From NCBI GenBank assembly GCA_013146195.2, contig CM028384.1, forward strand, positions 71,151,990 through 71,215,989: DNA of 64,000 nt. Reading direction: 5' to 3'. The stretch's first letter is position 1, and each line of letters starts with the position of its first letter. A model generated the notes under the pieces. The model saw only the letters and a program-made list of their open reading frames with translations. It was not told where the DNA came from and made no database searches. Shown piece after piece: positions 11,416 through 21,984 of this stretch. A program made the position numbers and the translations under genes. Origin of the DNA: Codonopsis lanceolata (Eukaryota; Streptophyta; Magnoliopsida; Asterales; Campanulaceae).

Positions 11416-11433
11416 TGGTGATTCTGCTAGGGA
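11416..11433 (+). promoter_or_regulatory. Primer-binding site of element D
   Basis: TGGTGATTCTGCTAGGGA lies one base after the LTR end. It corresponds to TGGCGACTATGCTGGGGA after the 5' LTR of element C, with changes at four positions. This PBS type is usual in plant Tat elements, where I recall a tRNA-Arg primer. Confidence 0.65.
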
Positions 11434-11556
11434 CTTTGTTTTTTTAAAAAAAAAAAAAAAAAGAAAGAAAGAAGGCTAGATTCAAAAATTTTAGGATTTG
11501 TTGATTTGTTTATATACACATGGCATGTTTACATACATGCGAAGTTCATATTTTTG

Positions 11557-11605
<49 letters not shown>

Positions 11606-12557
11606 GTATTGCAAACTTGCGTTTTCTTTTATACATATTGCAAATATGTTTTTCTGTTATATATTATTGCAAATATGTGCTTTATTTATTATTATCAATA
11701 TTCTACGTGGGATGTGAAATATTTGTAATTTGTATTCATTCGGACGAAAGCCACACATCTAATAAAAAAATATTTTTTTCGCTCTGTCATTTATTTTGGG
11801 GATTATGATCAAATGTAACTAATAGGAACAAATAGTTTCCTTACTTTTCTTTCTATTTATTGATGTGATGGCTGTCATGCTCGCTCGCACCGTCCCTTTG
11901 AGATTCAAACTAATCAGTCGAGAAAATCTACAAACGAACAAAAAGACAGGTCATTTCTGTTTACTCTTACACCAAAGTCAGCCTACCCCCTGCATCAGCC
12001 AACATTAAATGCATGTAGATCTATTATGACACTCCATGACCGGTCGGTTTTTGTACCTCAAAATTAATGACCAATCCCATGTACATATTCACTGGGGCTG
12101 ATCAATAATTTTAATGGTATCTCACTAGAACGATTGAATGGTAGATCCCGGAAAGAGCATAGGCCCTTCGCCCAAGATTTGTCCGATCTTGGGAGGTCGA
12201 AAGGCAGGTAGAATATGAAGGTCTTATACTTTGGAGAAAGAATACAATATTCTATGACTTAATAAAGAGAGTCAAAACAAAGCATACGCCTCTCCGACCA
12301 GCTTTAGGATAATAAATAAAATATCTGTTAATGATAATAAGTGCGCACTGTACTTTCCGAGCCAAACACCTTGAGCCTAGCATTCTCATACTCTATCCTC
12401 GACCTTGCTTTCTCCCAAAAACCTGGCTCGGACCTAGAAAAGAAAAGACAATACTGGTCGTTTGACTAAAGATTTGGGTTCAGAAACAAAAGATAGTTTA
12501 GGAAATACAGATTTGGGTTCAGAAATAGGGGTCAGATCAGAGACAGATTTGGGTCGA
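11434..12557 (+). other. Untranslated leader of element D
   Basis: Contains a (TA)n tract at 11559-11608. It also has a segment (about 11800-12060) related to the C leader at 36190-36560, and a conserved block at 12136-12235 related to 36730-36835. In that block CCCAAGAT and ATCTTGGG (12171-12193) can pair as a hairpin. Several small frames around 11500 are artefacts of the TA tract. No gene is seen. Confidence 0.55.
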
Positions 12558-13670
12558 ATGGGTGCTGAAGACAAACAAACCCCAATAAGTACCGACAAAG
12601 AAACTCTTGGATATCGTCCAAGTTTAGAATTTCAAGAATAGCTCAAACAAGAGTTAGATATCCATATAGAAAATGTGACAAACCAAATGATTGGGAACCT
12701 TTTATAAGGGTAGGCCGAAATCTTTAACAGATTTTCTGCACAAGTCAATAAGCTACCAGTCTCAGCTGATAACCCCTTCTCCTGTCTAAACACCAATTTC
12801 CCATCTCCAACAGAAAATGCCTTCCCTCAAAACATCAACATATTCAATGTCTTCTCCCCTAACTCAAACACCAACCCCATTACCCAAGAAGCCATCATCC
12901 CGGTCCAAACCTCTCCTCCACAAAACAGTCTGCTCCCACATATCGACCTAACCCTCTCTTACCCAAATACCTTTCACCAAAACACATCCCCAGTCAAAAA
13001 TCCAAAAAGCTACTTTACTCATGACCTGTCAGTAATCATCACCCATCAGAAAACACCTGGAACATCAGCAAAAAAAGGCCAAAAAGACATCCACACACAA
13101 ACCCTGCCAAGAGAAGTAAACACCCTCGGTACCCCTTGCACGATACCAACCAAACCAAGGAGAAAGAGGTGAAACAAAATCAATTTACTCAGGAACCCAG
13201 TTTGAGTCAAGCAGCTTATCCCACTCCAAAGGGAAAGGACAAAAAATGGGACCCAGACATTATAGCATCTTGCCTGCTTCAAGATCCGTGATTTTTCGAA
13301 CACTATGGCTATACGGATAGCTCAAATCACTTGGAGGTTATAAACCCCCAAATCCTCTGCCGGCCCATTGGAATCATTCCCAGTACTGTGAGTATTACCA
13401 AAGCAGTGGACATCCTACTGACAAATGCTACATGCTCCAAACTGCCATCCAAGACCTCATTGATAGGAAAATTGTCACATTATCGAATGTGGTAAAAGAC
13501 CTCTTTCCGAAAATTAACACAATCAAGGCTGATGATGTAACAACTTATACCCCTGCTCAGTTCAAAAACAATGGAACATCTTTTCCTTACATCGCTGCTC
13601 ATGTCTCTAATCTCAATTGCAACATGCTCTCATGGAACATCATTTTAAGCAATGACCAGTTTCCAACATA
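12558..13670 (+). pseudogene. gag: gag of element D (Tat-type), broken
   Basis: The start ATG-GGT-GCT at 12558 aligns with the element C gag start region (ATGGGTACAGATACAGG near 37169). The downstream half (13320-13670) is better kept. At 13387-13428 it encodes a zinc-knuckle-like CEYYQSSGHPTDKC, followed by TAIQDLIDRKIV, matching CEYHQSSGHITDKC and NDIQDLIDDKII in the C gag. The middle is shifted and stopped in all frames. Gag would form the virus-like particle and bind element RNA. The copy cannot make a full product. Confidence 0.6.
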
Positions 13671-13880
13671 GGAAAAAGTAAACAATCTTGGAAAGACCAC
13701 TTGGATAGGTGGAAATGTCAGTCACCTCACCAGGTCAGGTCGAGCCTACCAATCAGCCCAAGAGGTTTGTAACCACTCAAGGAAAGACAAAGAGGTCCAC
13801 ACTAAGGCTGAAAGTATAGAAGATACGCTACTAGTCCAACTGAAAAAGACTCAGGCCAATATATCCATCAGGAGCTTATT

Positions 13881-14375
13881 ATGTGCATCCAAGACCCATC
13901 GCGACACATTAGCCAAATCCCTAGCCAATCAGTCGTCCCAATTGAAACCTCTCCGGATGAATTGACTCAGAAGATAGACAATATCCATTTTGGGAACGTG
14001 ATCATGTTCACTAACCTAGATCTGCCAAAAGAAGTGACTAACCGCATATATACTTTGCATATCACTGTCAGGATCATGGAAAAACGAGTACCTCGAGTCT
14101 TGTTAGACAATGGTTCGTCTTTGAATGTATGTCCTACAAACACATTGGCCAAACTGGGATCAAAGATCTCGGAACTAACTTCATCGTCACAAATAGTAAG
14201 AGCATATGACAATACAAGTCGTTGTATACTGGGGGTAGTGACACTAATGATGACAATAGGCCCTCTCACCATGCCAGTTGAGTTCCAAGCATTAGACATC
14301 CCTGCCACTTTCAGTTTACTGTTGGGTCATCCCTGGATCCACGGAGTAAAAGGGGTAGCATCATCATTACACTAG
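13881..14375 (+). pseudogene. Aspartic protease segment of element D pol
   Basis: A 164-codon open frame. LLDNGSSLNVCP at about residues 73-84 is the retropepsin active-site region in the LDNGS form typical of Tat-type elements. FSLLLGHPWIHGVKG-type residues near the C-terminus match the usual LLLGRPWIH motif. The frame upstream (about residues 30-60) matches the pre-protease spacer. The product would process Gag-Pol. It is separated from gag by stops and followed by a decayed linker, so it is a pseudogene fragment. Confidence 0.75.
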
Positions 14376-15363
14376 TGAGTCAAGTTCGTACACGATGATC
14401 ACATAGTAATTATTCTCGCCGATAAGATTACAGAACACAAAGAAAAAGAGATGTCCCCATCCTCGAGATAGAGCATGACGACACGGGCATCTTCCTAAGC
14501 GGCTTTGAAGTCATCCCTCAGGCCATAATCAACGCCATTGAATACGAACGAGAGACAAATATCACCAAAACAAAGACTATAGTTTTTGGTGAAATGGTCC
14601 CACTCAACATGCTCCGAAAAATGACCTACTTGCCAGGACTGGGCTTGGCAGAAACCAACAGGGGCTAATAAATTTAGTCCAGAAAGTGATCAAAGAATTC
14701 ATCCATTCTTTTGGTCTAGGATACAATCCTACGCTAGCTGAATTAGCTGCGATCATGAGAGAAAAGCGCGAAAGAAACAAGGCAAAACGCGAAAAATGAC
14801 CATATCATGACCCCTCTCTCAGGCCACCCTCAATGGTTACTTTGTGAACTAGGGAGAAACAATCACCTATCTCATGTTCCCTGAGCCATGGATTGACCAC
14901 AATGGCAAGAGACACCCTAGTTGGGTAATATTTGAAGATGTGGGTCTCACTATAGAAAATTGGAGAAAGTTGTGCTTGAACCCCGTGACCCTACATACAG
15001 AACCGTAACAATAGAAAATAATTGGGCTATAGACCAGGACGACTACGCTTTAGCCTTGTTTGGTGGTGACTTTGCAACAGACAATTATCTGGGTATGATT
15101 AACGGAGAAGCCGACACATTTGAGCTCCTGACTGAATTTGAGGCTATCATAGATAGTCTATTGCAGAACTGGTACACCACCACCTGACCCCTCTTAAGTA
15201 CTACGGGCCTTGTCGACCGTTTAGTATATTCCTAACCCCCCTATATTAGCCACGGACTAGTCACCTACAAGCCCGCTTTCAGATACCCACATTGAGGACC
15301 TCACTCCCCGGGACCTCAGTGAAATAACCAAGTCTGTAACCCCGTTTGTTAATAAAAGTCCCA
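14376..15363 (+). pseudogene. Decayed protease-RT linker of element D
   Basis: In broken frames the sequence reads HDDTGIFLSGFEVI, then MTYLPGLGLAETNRG and FGLGYNPTLAELAAI, and a lysine/arginine-rich end. This resembles the long spacer between protease and reverse transcriptase of Tat elements (GMGLGK-like and FGLGY.PT-like motifs). No reverse transcriptase motif follows. A 75-codon frame at 14960-15187 continues the spacer with no known domain. The sequence is then interrupted by a MITE. Confidence 0.5.
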
Positions 15364-15658
15364 GGTGTCGTTTGGTAGTCAGGATTAAGGCCGGATATGA
15401 TTAATAAGCCGAGTTGTCTGATGTTTGGTACGTAATAGGTGGTCGGGACTAATAGCACGAGTTATCCGGATAAAGTCATTATCCCTCATTATTAATACAA
15501 GGGAGAGGTGGTATTATTAGCGCCTCACTAAAAAATTGGGATTAACATTTGTAATCTCAAAACTACCCCCGATATACAAGTGAGGATTAATAGCGAGGGC
15601 ACTAATAGTACTGGGATTAATAATACTGCTTATCCTTGTCCGACTACCAAACAAGCCC
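15364..15658. mobile_element. 295-bp MITE, copy 2
   Basis: Same family as 8196-8487, very similar along its whole length, with ends GGTGTCGTTTGGTAG and, inverted, GGGCTTGTTTGGTAG. It is flanked by the 3-bp repeat CCA (15361-15363 and 15659-15661). It is inserted in the decayed Tat-type internal region. Confidence 0.75.
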
Positions 15659-16004
15659 CCAGTGTTTGCGCGTATACCATAGTTGCCAACTTATTAAAAG
15701 ATGAATTAATTAAAAATATAATTAAACCAGTTAATAATGAATTATTTAACAAGATGGACTCCAAAGATAAAGAGCCCTTAACCAAGATCACAAAGTTGGT
15801 CAAGAGACAAGCCAGCACAGTACAACAACAACAGAAGAAAACTTGACAGTTATCAATCTGGGGATGGGCACTAAGATAAGAAAATCCATAATTGGTAATT
15901 ATCTGCAAGATCAAAGACAGATTAGTTCAAAGATCAGTTCAGAAAGTACATAGATAAGTTCGGACACATATTTAGATAGAAAGGCCAGAAATAAACAGAC
16001 CTCT

Positions 16005-17170
16005 ATGGGCACCGATACAAGGGACTCCGAGATACGTTCCTATTCCTGTAATGCAACAGTAGATAAGACCGCCATAAGGGCGCACAAACCGATACGCTAA
16101 ATGAACCAGATAACAAGTCTCATGCAGAATTCAAAACCAAACACCAATTCTCCTGTGAGACCCCATGAAGCGTCAATCTCAAATGTCCCCCCCCCCCAAA
16201 CATACACCTTCAAATGCCAAACACCAACCTTCAAATACCAAAACATCAACCCTCCTCAAAATATCAACTTACCCAATCCTTAAAGTTCGAAGTTCCAACC
16301 TTCCTCTTTAAAGCCAAAATATCGGCCCACCTTTCCCAAACACCAATACCACATACCAACACCTAGGGAACCTTCCATTCTCCACCACCAACACACTCCA
16401 AAATAGCTCACATAAATATCTCAGAAGCTGTAAATCACAGGGATCAACTACAACCTACCTCTCATTCAATGATTTTGGTCGTCAGGCAAGGGCTGCAAGT
16501 ATTGCACCTCCCTACAATGTTTACCAAGCACCTCGACCAACCACGAGGATAAAACCCGCTGCAACAAATCTTGTAAAAGCATGTGACACATCTCCAGCCT
16601 CGAGAATACATACAAACATCGAGAATCTCAGAAGAAAAAAATGCTAAAAAGGGGAGAGTTCTCTACATGATCATTGACTCTGTAACTTTCAGTCATTCTG
16701 CCACGAAAGTCCAAAATACCTGACATAGTTTAGGAGACTGGTTGCCCCATGCCACCAGAATACGACAAAGAAGGGTGCTAGCTTCAAATCAATGACTGTT
16801 AATTTCCACTTGACCTTAGTAAGGGCTATGAAACAATAGCTCATGTTAGCAGGTAGGAGCACGCTAAACACTTGGGACCAGATCACTGACAAATTTCAAA
16901 GGGTATCAGGATAACAGTTAGCTCTCAGAATAAGAGAAGGCTCGAGTCATACATCTAATGAGAAAAGGAAACTTGCGCAAATTCCATGACTAGACATAAG
17001 AGAAAAAGGTCGCCCAAGCTTTGGATGGGCCCAATCTGGTTGAATCAACTAGGATACTCATAAATAATCTTTAGCCAGTCTACCTTGAACACACAAGATT
17101 CCTCCCTTATGGAAACTCCAATGCTATAGTAGGAAGTGGAAATCAATAAAGATGAGGAAATACGGACAAG
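16005..17170 (+). pseudogene. gag: gag of element B (Tat-type), broken
   Basis: ATG-GGC-ACC-GAT-ACA at 16005 aligns with the C gag start region. In broken frames the middle reads NTWDQITDKFQR (near 16877) and RILINNLQPVYLEH with FLPYGN (17055-17115). These match GTWDQIAKRFLER and RMFIKNLQPIYLEH with YLPYSN in the C gag. The N-terminal part is proline/asparagine rich, as in C. Many stops and shifts make it non-functional. It is the second gag in this region, downstream of and more diverged than the D gag. Confidence 0.6.
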
Positions 17171-17268
17171 GCAATTGAAAGCCTCTACACCTCCCAGTTC
17201 AACTTATTACCTCCAAATGAAAAGCAACACCATCATCAAAAGCCCCCCAGTTACGTCAACACCATGGG

Positions 17269-17406
17269 AAAATGGAAGACTCTGAGGTGGGACCATACAT
17301 AGTCGGACAAATACAGTTAGGAGGTGTCGTGTTGCTCACCAATCAGGATGTGGAAGATCTCATTCAGTCCTTCAACATGGATAAACTGAAACGATACTAC
17401 GCATAG
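17269..17406 (+). pseudogene. C-terminal remnant of element B pol
   Basis: An open 45-codon stretch reads GPYIVGQIQLGGVVLL, then TNQDVEDLIQSFNMDKLKRYYA and a stop at 17404-17406. The GPY...L..GG and ..N.D.LK+YY ending is the usual C-terminus of the integrase part of Tat-type pol. The rest of pol (protease, RT, RNase H, integrase core) is missing: gag sequence lies about 100 bases upstream. Either a deletion fused gag to the pol end, or this is a gag-only derivative family like C. The same stretch occurs inverted at 45534-45671. Confidence 0.75.
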
Positions 17407-17472
17407 GCCCGGGTAGTGCTAATATAGCATGTTGTAACGGCCCCAATACTTTATCTCTTTCCTTAGTTCAGT

Positions 17473-17497
17473 AGGTCGAAAACTCGAAAGGCGGCCT
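17473..17497 (+). ncRNA. Conserved hairpin after pol, copy 1 (diverged)
   Basis: AGGTCG and CGGCCT pair as a 6-bp stem (one G-U) around an AAAACTCGAAAGG loop, 67 bases after the pol stop. Counterparts lie at 17553-17580 and 41053-41082. Whether it acts in RNA is inference. Confidence 0.4.
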
Positions 17498-17552
17498 TGG
17501 CAAAAATTATAGCAAACAAAAAAGAAATTGGTAAGGAGAAATAAGGGCTCGA

Positions 17553-17580
17553 TAGGTCGAAACCCCAAAAGGGCGACCTA
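17553..17580 (+). ncRNA. Conserved hairpin after pol, copy 2
   Basis: TAGGTCG and CGACCTA form a perfect 7-bp stem. Inside, CCCC and GGG can form a second short stem around an A-rich loop. Compared with the other copies the stem positions change in compensating ways. Confidence 0.45.
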
Positions 17581-18264
17581 TGAAAAAGTTAGAGCAACTA
17601 AAAAAGAAAAAACCAGGAGAAAAGGGGAGAGAGATAAAGTACCAAGCGCATACCGGTCTTGACATACAACCTCCGGCCTCTGATCTTCACATATTGTGAT
17701 GATCTCAAGCATACTGACCTACAATGCGATCTTCAACATACACTCTGACCTCCAAAGCATATAGCGCACAACCCAAGATTATACGTTTGCGATTAATACG
17801 ATTCTGACAGATGATCTACCAAGGTCTTCCACAACAAAAAGTTCTTCCTTTTGGGGAAGAACTACGTCGACCTAAGCTTCATTTTGAAGAAACATAGGTA
17901 GCCTTTGGGTTCGGTCGAAGATAACAAAAAACAGTTGAAACCGTCGAAGATAACAAAAACAGTTGAAACAGGGACAAAACCTGTTGAAGATGACAAGAAC
18001 ATTCGAAAACACCAAAGCCTGTCAAAGACATCAGAAAGGTCGGAAACAGCAGAAACGACCGAAGACATCAAAAGATAGAAATAGACAGAGGTTCATTTAA
18101 TCGCATCTGAATATATTACAATATGGTCCAACAGTTTACAACAGTCTCTTACCAACAAAAAGGGGAAAACCACAACTCACATTATAAAAAATAAAACATA
18201 AATAAGGTCTATAATAAAACAACTATGGAGTACGTCTAAAACACTGAAATAATTATTAACATTC
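17581..18264 (+). other. 3' untranslated part of element B
   Basis: Non-coding sequence between the post-pol hairpins and the junction with element C' at 18264/18265. It contains a diverged short repeat at 17640-17800, a GTCGAAGATAACAAAAACAGTTG-type repeat (17918-18010) and ends in CATTC, the inverted form of GAATG. The inverted counterpart is 44687-45359. Confidence 0.6.
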
Positions 18265-18925
18265 TATGGGTTCCTCGGGATGCGCCCACGCCCCGCGCGT
18301 CCTTGGGTAGGGGTACGCGTACGTGTGGAAGCGGGACACCACGCTTTCCATTCCACCCTCCCTTATTTAGGGGAGTACGAAATTAAAAATGCGGAAAGGG
18401 TGCTGTCAAAATAGCGCGTTGAATACGCCTCGATAACTTCAGTGAATTTTGGGTCCGTTATGGGAGCTATGGGTTTTCAATATCAAGTTATCCCTTTTTT
18501 AGGGGATACTAGAATATAGGAATACATCACCCTTTCATTTACATCATCCCTTGTGTAGGGAAAAATGGAAAGTGCAAGAAAGGATGTTGCGAGCCCCACT
18601 ACAGACTTTATGAAAATTGTCTTATGGCCTATTTCGGATCACGATAAGTGCTTTGGGTTTTCTATATCAAGTTATCTTTTTTTTAGGGGATACCAGGATA
18701 TAGAAATACATCACCCTTTTATTCTTATTCTCCCTTTTTTAGGGGAAAACAGAAAAGTACAAGAAAGGAATGTTGCGATGCCCCACTGCGATCCAAAATG
18801 TTTTAATAGAGTCGCCATCTTTATTTTGAGGAAGAAATAAAGAAAAACCAAAAGTAAAACCAGATATTGCAAAAACGGCTTCGGGGGCTAAGTTACGAGT
18901 TGGGAAGGTGCTAGGCACCCAACTC

Positions 18926-20556
18926 TAGGGCTGGCAAATTTTCCCGTTTTCCCGACCCGTCCCGATCCCGACACGACAAAATCTCGATCCCGACTTTGTC
19001 GGGATTTTTCCCGTCCCGACTTATTTCGGACGGATTCGAAATTTTTAATCCCGGATCCCGAATTCGTCCCGACTAAATGTGTGTAGTAGTATAGATGATT
19101 ACTATTTCCTAATGTTTGCCAGCCTTCTTCAGTTGTGCGTCTTTCGTCTCTCTCTCATAACAAATAACAAATGAAGCCCTAGAAATCGAAATCCCAAATC
19201 CTCCATTCCTCCGCCTCCCCGCCTCTTCTCTCTCAACTCCGACTTCCATTACGCCGCGAATCGCCAATCGCTCCTCCGGCGACCGCTTTTCTCTCTCTCT
19301 CTCTCTTAGTGTAACTGTAAGTCTCTCTCAATCTCTCGCTCTTTCTCTCTCTCTCCATCTCTCACTCTTCTGCTAGGTTGCTGAAACCGAAGTTAAAAGT
19401 CAGTAAGCGAAAGAGAGAGATACACGGTTTCGATGATTCCAACATTGATTTAGAGGTTGAGTTGGGAGATATCAAAGCTAGAAGAGGGACTATTTGTTTT
19501 GTTGGGTAGTTAATTAGGTGTTAAAGAGGAGAAGTAACGAGGAGCATGCTAATGGAAGAACGGTGACGAAACTTTAAACCTTTTACTTTTTGGGTTTGGA
19601 TTAGGGGATCGACTAATTTGCGTCGTTCTGTGTTGTTGCTTTGGGCCATATGGGGACATGGTAGACTGGTAGAATTGCCTTCGACATTTCCTGTAATTAG
19701 ATGAAAAATAGATGCAATCTAAGATGTGGGTGGAGGCTTAAGAATTACATTGGGTGAGTGGCGCCCCCTTTTCCCCAGGTTTCTTCTTTGTTTTTGTTCC
19801 TTTAAATTCACCGATTGGTTAAGTTTGCAAAACCAAAGCTTAAGAAAATTCAAACTTGCTTCAACTACGATGGCTATAGCCTGTAGCATAATGCAAATAA
19901 CAAAAGGTGTTGGTGGAAACATTTAAGGCTAATTTCTTCTTTAGAAAAGAAACAATCTAATGCCATTTTCTGCAAGTCATCTTTAGTTGTTACACAAACA
20001 CATATCCATATTATTACATGCTTTACCACTTTTATTAAAATAATAGATGCCATTTTGTACAAGTTATCTAATCTACTCTTTATATGTTTATCATATGTTG
20101 CTAAATATACAGATAATACATCTACTTAACATGTGCAATAAACATGGGTTCTTAATTCCACAAATTCATCTCTAATTCATCTCAAGAGGATTGTTGGTGG
20201 ATATGATTTGCCAAGCCAAAAGACTACTTTTCAAACAATGTTTATTTTGTTAATGATGTTTGTTAACTTTATTTAATGATGTCATCTTTCAAACAATGTT
20301 TGTTAAATTTTATTTTGTTAATGATGTTTGTTAAATTTTATTTTACTAAAATTACTAAAATTTTATCTTTCAAACAATGTTTATTTTGTTAATGATATTT
20401 GTTAAATTTTATTTTATCGGGATTACGGGATTTTTATCTCCCGACATCGGGATCCCGACACGCCGGTCCCGACACTTATCGAACGGATCGAAGGAAATTG
20501 AAATCCCGAATTTTATCGGACTGGATCGGATAAGGCTAACCCGATTCCACTCCCTA
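18926..20556. mobile_element. hAT-type deletion derivative with 8-bp target duplication
   Basis: Flanked by a perfect 8-bp direct repeat CCCAACTC (18918-18925 and 20557-20564), and the uninterrupted target is visible in the other copy near 44036. Ends read TAGGGCTGGCAA and, inverted, TAGGGAGTGGAA. Both subterminal regions are packed with CCCGAC/GTCGGG motifs. An 8-bp duplication with a TAGGG-type end is diagnostic of hAT. The interior has a CT-rich leader-like tract (19280-19370) and short AACAATGTTTATTTTG-type repeats (20230-20410), but no transposase or BED zinc finger frame. It is non-autonomous. Confidence 0.9.
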
Positions 20557-21297
20557 CCCAACTCGCTTTCGGTCTCAAAAAAACGCTTTTTTATTAAAGT
20601 ATGTTTTTTATTATATTTATCTAGCAAATAAATAAAGCAATAAAAGACAGGAAATAAAAACAAATACATCCATGTGTACATTATTTACGGACTTGCAGCC
20701 GTCTCTTTACAATAGTTACAAATATACTTAAAAATATTTGGCCATAATAATGGCTCTTTTTAGTGATATTTTCTAAATAAATCCGGGCAGCACAATGACT
20801 TATATTTTTACATTGGGCCGGATGAAAAGTAGCACTTTTTACAAATAAAAACTTTAAAGCTTACCTTCAGGTGGGTTAGGTGTGCTCGTTCTGGTCCTTC
20901 GGGGAGAGGGAGTCTTTTTGATGAAGTGGTGTGGAGATTCGAATGTAATGACCGCCCGAAAGTTGCTTTTGGCTTCGTGGATGAGGGTGGAGCAACCGAT
21001 TGAGATTGATTGATTGATTTGATTGAGGGAGGAGAAAATCGGGCATCGGGCGAGCAACCGCTCTTTTCCGGAGATTTTGGACAGTGGAAATAGGGTGGAA
21101 ACCTAGCCGGGGGGCTAAGGCTCACTTTGACCGGTTGGATTTGAGTTTGGAGGAGATTTGGCGGTTTCGAGGTTTATAGGAGAGGGCGCTCACTATCTCT
21201 CGATCGCTCACTATTCTCACGACGTAATAACAACACAGAGAGTTTGGACGTATTTTCGTTTGTTTTCTATGTGTCCGAGATTGAACCCCGAAGCCTC

Positions 21298-21305
21298 TAT
21301 TTATA
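21298..21305 (-). promoter_or_regulatory. LTR TATA box (C')
   Basis: TATAAATA on the minus strand, in the same context (TATAAATAGAGGCTTCGG) as the other LTRs. It marks the U3 promoter. Confidence 0.6.
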
Positions 21306-21673
21306 AGCCGAAAGGACACCGGAAGGAATTTTTTCTTCTTCGTGCTACATTTCATTGTACGTAACGCTCTGAGGATTTGCACTTTACACGAACCAGAAGC
21401 TGTCCCAGAGCAAGTCCGGGATCCATGTAGCTCAAAGCTAAGCGCCACCTTCATTTAAATCTGGCGCCGAGCCCACTTTGAGTGTGGGGGCACTGATTTG
21501 ATTCTTTGATCTTCTTTTGGCGCTGCCCCTCGATTTCACCTGCTTTTATGATCCTCGCTTGTATTTTTGCATTTTTGAACCCTCAGACTGACATTGGTTA
21601 AGTTTTAATGTGTCTTGATATTTCATGTCATGTTACATACCACGGGTACGAAATTGGGGTGTCCAGAGCCCTC

Positions 21674-21723
21674 AACGATGAAGTCTACTAACCCGCAGCT
21701 TCATCGAGTAGACGAACATCGTT
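21674..21723 (-). ncRNA. Stem-loop next to the 3' LTR of C'
   Basis: AACGATGAAGTCTAC and GTAGACGAACATCGTT pair with a small internal bulge. It matches 42857-42908 in element C and is kept although the loop and flanks differ. Confidence 0.5.
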
Positions 21724-21984
21724 GATAAGAGATAGACTCTCCAATTTCACGCAATTATAACTGGGAGAGAAGCAACATGTAGCTATAATGCAACGCTTTA
21801 TATGCATACCAAACCTCCATATCCTAGACATATATAGTCGGTTATAACAAAGTTATCGTAGTTTTAAGCGTGATATGCAATAAAATGCTCGATGGTCGGA
21901 CCTACTAAAGTAGGGTGCCCACGATCCCTTAATAAAGGAATCGACCAAACGTAGTTCGGATCAAGCAATCAAACAACAACCGTG

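Larger units (their letters stand above)
18265..21664 (-). mobile_element. 3' LTR of element C', split by a hAT element
   Basis: Minus-strand LTR of the TGTAGACACC family, about 1.76 kb without the hAT insertion, against 1769 bp for its counterpart at 42918-44686. The LTR/flank junction (CCCATA followed by GAATG on the minus strand) is the same as at 44686/44687. It contains the TATA box at 21298-21305, the TTCCCAACTC block where the hAT inserted, and two long CCCCTAAAAAAGGGG-type repeats. The outermost bases near 21664 are altered (GGTGTCCAGAG in place of GGTGTCTACAGAG). Confidence 0.8.

Noticed and set aside
14960..15187. 75-codon ORF as a possible small gene
   Set aside because: It continues the protease-RT spacer of a decayed Tat element and has no start context or domain of its own.
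18565..18840. 91-codon + strand ORF, repeated at 44111-44386 on the minus strand
   Set aside because: Both lie in the antisense of the repeated palindromic part of the C-family LTR; the frame is shared because the LTRs are copies, and no domain is visible.
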